Notes under the pieces: generated by a model
Told to the model about the DNA's origin: nothing
Seen by the model: only the letters and a program-made list of their open reading frames with translations
The model's database searches: none
Program-made: the position numbers and the translations under genes
Source: an uncultured Polaribacter sp.
GTDB taxonomy: Bacteria > Bacteroidota > Bacteroidia > Flavobacteriales > Flavobacteriaceae
DNA length: 64,000 nucleotides
Assembly: GCA_947497755.1 (NCBI GenBank)
Contig: CANMHT010000003.1
Location: forward strand, 62,001 to 126,000
Reading direction: 5' to 3'
Shown: positions 62,825-64,000 of the stretch, piece after piece
Position numbering within the stretch: position 1 is the first letter of the stretch
Layout of the letters: each line of letters starts with the position of its first letter

Positions 62825-64000
62825 ATGATAAGAAGAAATTTTCTCGTATTCGTAACAATTTTCACTACTTACTTTGCTATTGCTCAAGATTGTAATTGTT
62901 CAGAAAACTTTACTTGGTTAAAAAAAACATTTGAAAAAAATGATGCCGGTTATCAGTATGTTATTGATCAAAAAGGTATTGAGGCCTACAATAAACATTC
63001 TGAAATTTATTTGAAAAAATCAAGACAAACCACAAATGTGAATGAATGTGCAGATTTAATGAAAAAATGGTCTCGATTTTTTAGAGCTGGTCATCTTTCT
63101 ATTCGTGTAAAACAACCACAAAGAAATAGTACTTCTAAAACAAAAAAGAATTCTAATTCTAACTGGGAAAGTAGAAAAATTAACCTTAAAAAGTTTAAAA
63201 AATATATCAATAAGAAAGAAAAAGCAGATTTTGAAGGTATTTGGAATTTAGATGGCTATAAAATTGGTATCAAAAAAGAAAATGAAAATTTTGTTGGATT
63301 TATTATAGAATCAACAAATAAAAATTGGAAAAAAAACTTTGTCAAGCTTAGTATCAACAAGCAAAACAATCTTAAATATAGAGCTGATTATTATATGGGT
63401 GATTTTTCTAAAACTACTTTTAATAAAGTTGAATTAGTTGGCAATAATGTTTTAAAACTTGGAAATTTTTACCTAAACAGAGTGAATAGTCCTTATAAAA
63501 ACAACGAAGATGTAGATCGTTTTATTAGACTAATTAGCACTTCTAAACCGGTAATAGAAAGAATTAACGCAACTACATTAGTTTTAAGAATACCTACTTT
63601 TAACTCTTCTGCAAGAAAAGCTATTAACGAACTACTTTCTAAACATAAAGAAGAAATATTAAAAACAGAAAACCTAATTATTGATATTAGAAACAATGGT
63701 GGTGGTAGTGATTCTAGTTATAGTCAAATAGTACCGTTTATATATACCAATCCAATAAAAACTATTGGTGTAGAATATTTATCTACTGAGCTTAACAATC
63801 AAAGAATGCTTGACTTTATTAATATAGATAGATATAATTTTACTGAAGAAGGTAAAAAATGGGCTAAAAGATCATACGATAAGCTTAAAACAAAAATTGG
63901 AGAATTTGTCAATTTAAAAAAATCTAATTACAGTATAAAAACATTAGATACAGTACATGCATATCCAAAAAATGTTGGAATCATCATTAATAAAAATAAT
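62825..64000 (+). CDS. S41 family (C-terminal processing-type) peptidase, 3' end cut by window
   Basis: 392 codons are in the window without a stop; the gene runs off the right edge. Start ATG at 62825, with a signal peptide (MIRRNFLVFVTIFTTYFAIAQ). The pattern ENLIIDIRNNGGGSDSSYSQIV and an upstream LVLRIPTFNSSARKAI match the core of the tail-specific protease family (S41). The catalytic Ser-Lys region would lie near or beyond the edge. Two cysteines near the mature N-terminus (DCNCSENF). Predicted periplasmic or surface protein; substrate unknown. Confidence 0.8.
   Translation, partial: MIRRNFLVFVTIFTTYFAIAQDCNCSENFTWLKKTFEKNDAGYQYVIDQKGIEAYNKHSEIYLKKSRQTTNVNECADLMKKWSRFFRAGHLSIRVKQPQRNSTSKTKKNSNSNWESRKINLKKFKKYINKKEKADFEGIWNLDGYKIGIKKENENFVGFIIESTNKNWKKNFVKLSINKQNNLKYRADYYMGDFSKTTFNKVELVGNNVLKLGNFYLNRVNSPYKNNEDVDRFIRLISTSKPVIERINATTLVLRIPTFNSSARKAINELLSKHKEEILKTENLIIDIRNNGGGSDSSYSQIVPFIYTNPIKTIGVEYLSTELNNQRMLDFINIDRYNFTEEGKKWAKRSYDKLKTKIGEFVNLKKSNYSIKTLDTVHAYPKNVGIIINKNN

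Overview
The window looks like chromosomal DNA of a marine-type member of the Flavobacteriaceae (Bacteroidota), probably near Tenacibaculum/Polaribacter; the genus is an inference from general gene content. The reasons are: very AT-rich DNA; many promoters of the Bacteroidota form TAnnTTTG; lipoprotein and Sec signals typical of the phylum; and genes such as bshA, a his operon in the order GDCBHAF(IE), a DUF3810 protein, TPR-AraC fusion regulators and a clade II nosZ. No tRNA, rRNA, CRISPR array, insertion sequence or prophage was seen.

Layout. 1-7.0 kb: the N-terminus of a DEAD-box helicase, a thioesterase, a MATE exporter, a lipoprotein alpha/beta hydrolase, a cassette-like insertion with one unknown gene (about 3.34-3.97 kb), DUF2461, DUF1853 and creD. 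7.1-14.5 kb: the complete histidine operon on the minus strand, preceded by a his leader peptide (HHHHFH) and an intrinsic terminator, i.e. a transcription attenuator. 14.6-24 kb: a methyltransferase, ttcA, typA, a small LETM1-like protein, proline dehydrogenase, aroB, degenerate direct repeats, bshA and an orphan N-terminal transketolase half. 24-27.5 kb: a tandem pair of membrane TPR-AraC regulators with near-identical ends and divergent sensor regions. 27.5-43 kb: housekeeping genes (dnaB, DUF3810, two amidohydrolase-family proteins, a SpoU methyltransferase, M48 protease, RelA/SpoT, fur, purA).

42.9-59.3 kb is a nitrogen-oxide respiration island. The minus-strand operon fasciclin lipoprotein - cytochrome c - nosZ (clade II) - membrane protein - nosL - nosD - nosF - nosY is followed by norC - norB - norQ - norD - norE - norF. 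Together they reduce NO to N2O to N2. No nitrite or nitrate reductase is present. On the far side lie an NsrR-like Rrf2 regulator with a multi-histidine membrane protein, a PLP decarboxylase, and the iron-sulfur repair protein Ric/ScdA.

The best find is regulatory. Three palindromes of the form CATGAY-AWWW-RTCAYA (Crp/Fnr type) lie at 48265, 55314 and 58478. Two of them sit in the middle of divergent gene pairs. All five promoters facing them (norC, the nos operon, rrf2, ric and the PLP decarboxylase) carry a TAnnTTTG-like -7 box whose first base is exactly 28.5 or 29.5 bp from the palindrome centre, and none has a recognisable -33 element. This predicts one NO/anoxia regulon with class II-type activation. 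It also draws the membrane protein and the decarboxylase, neither obviously linked to denitrification, into that regulon.

59.3-64 kb: an OstA/LptA-like protein, a class III aminotransferase, a small secreted protein and the start of an S41-type protease cut by the window end.
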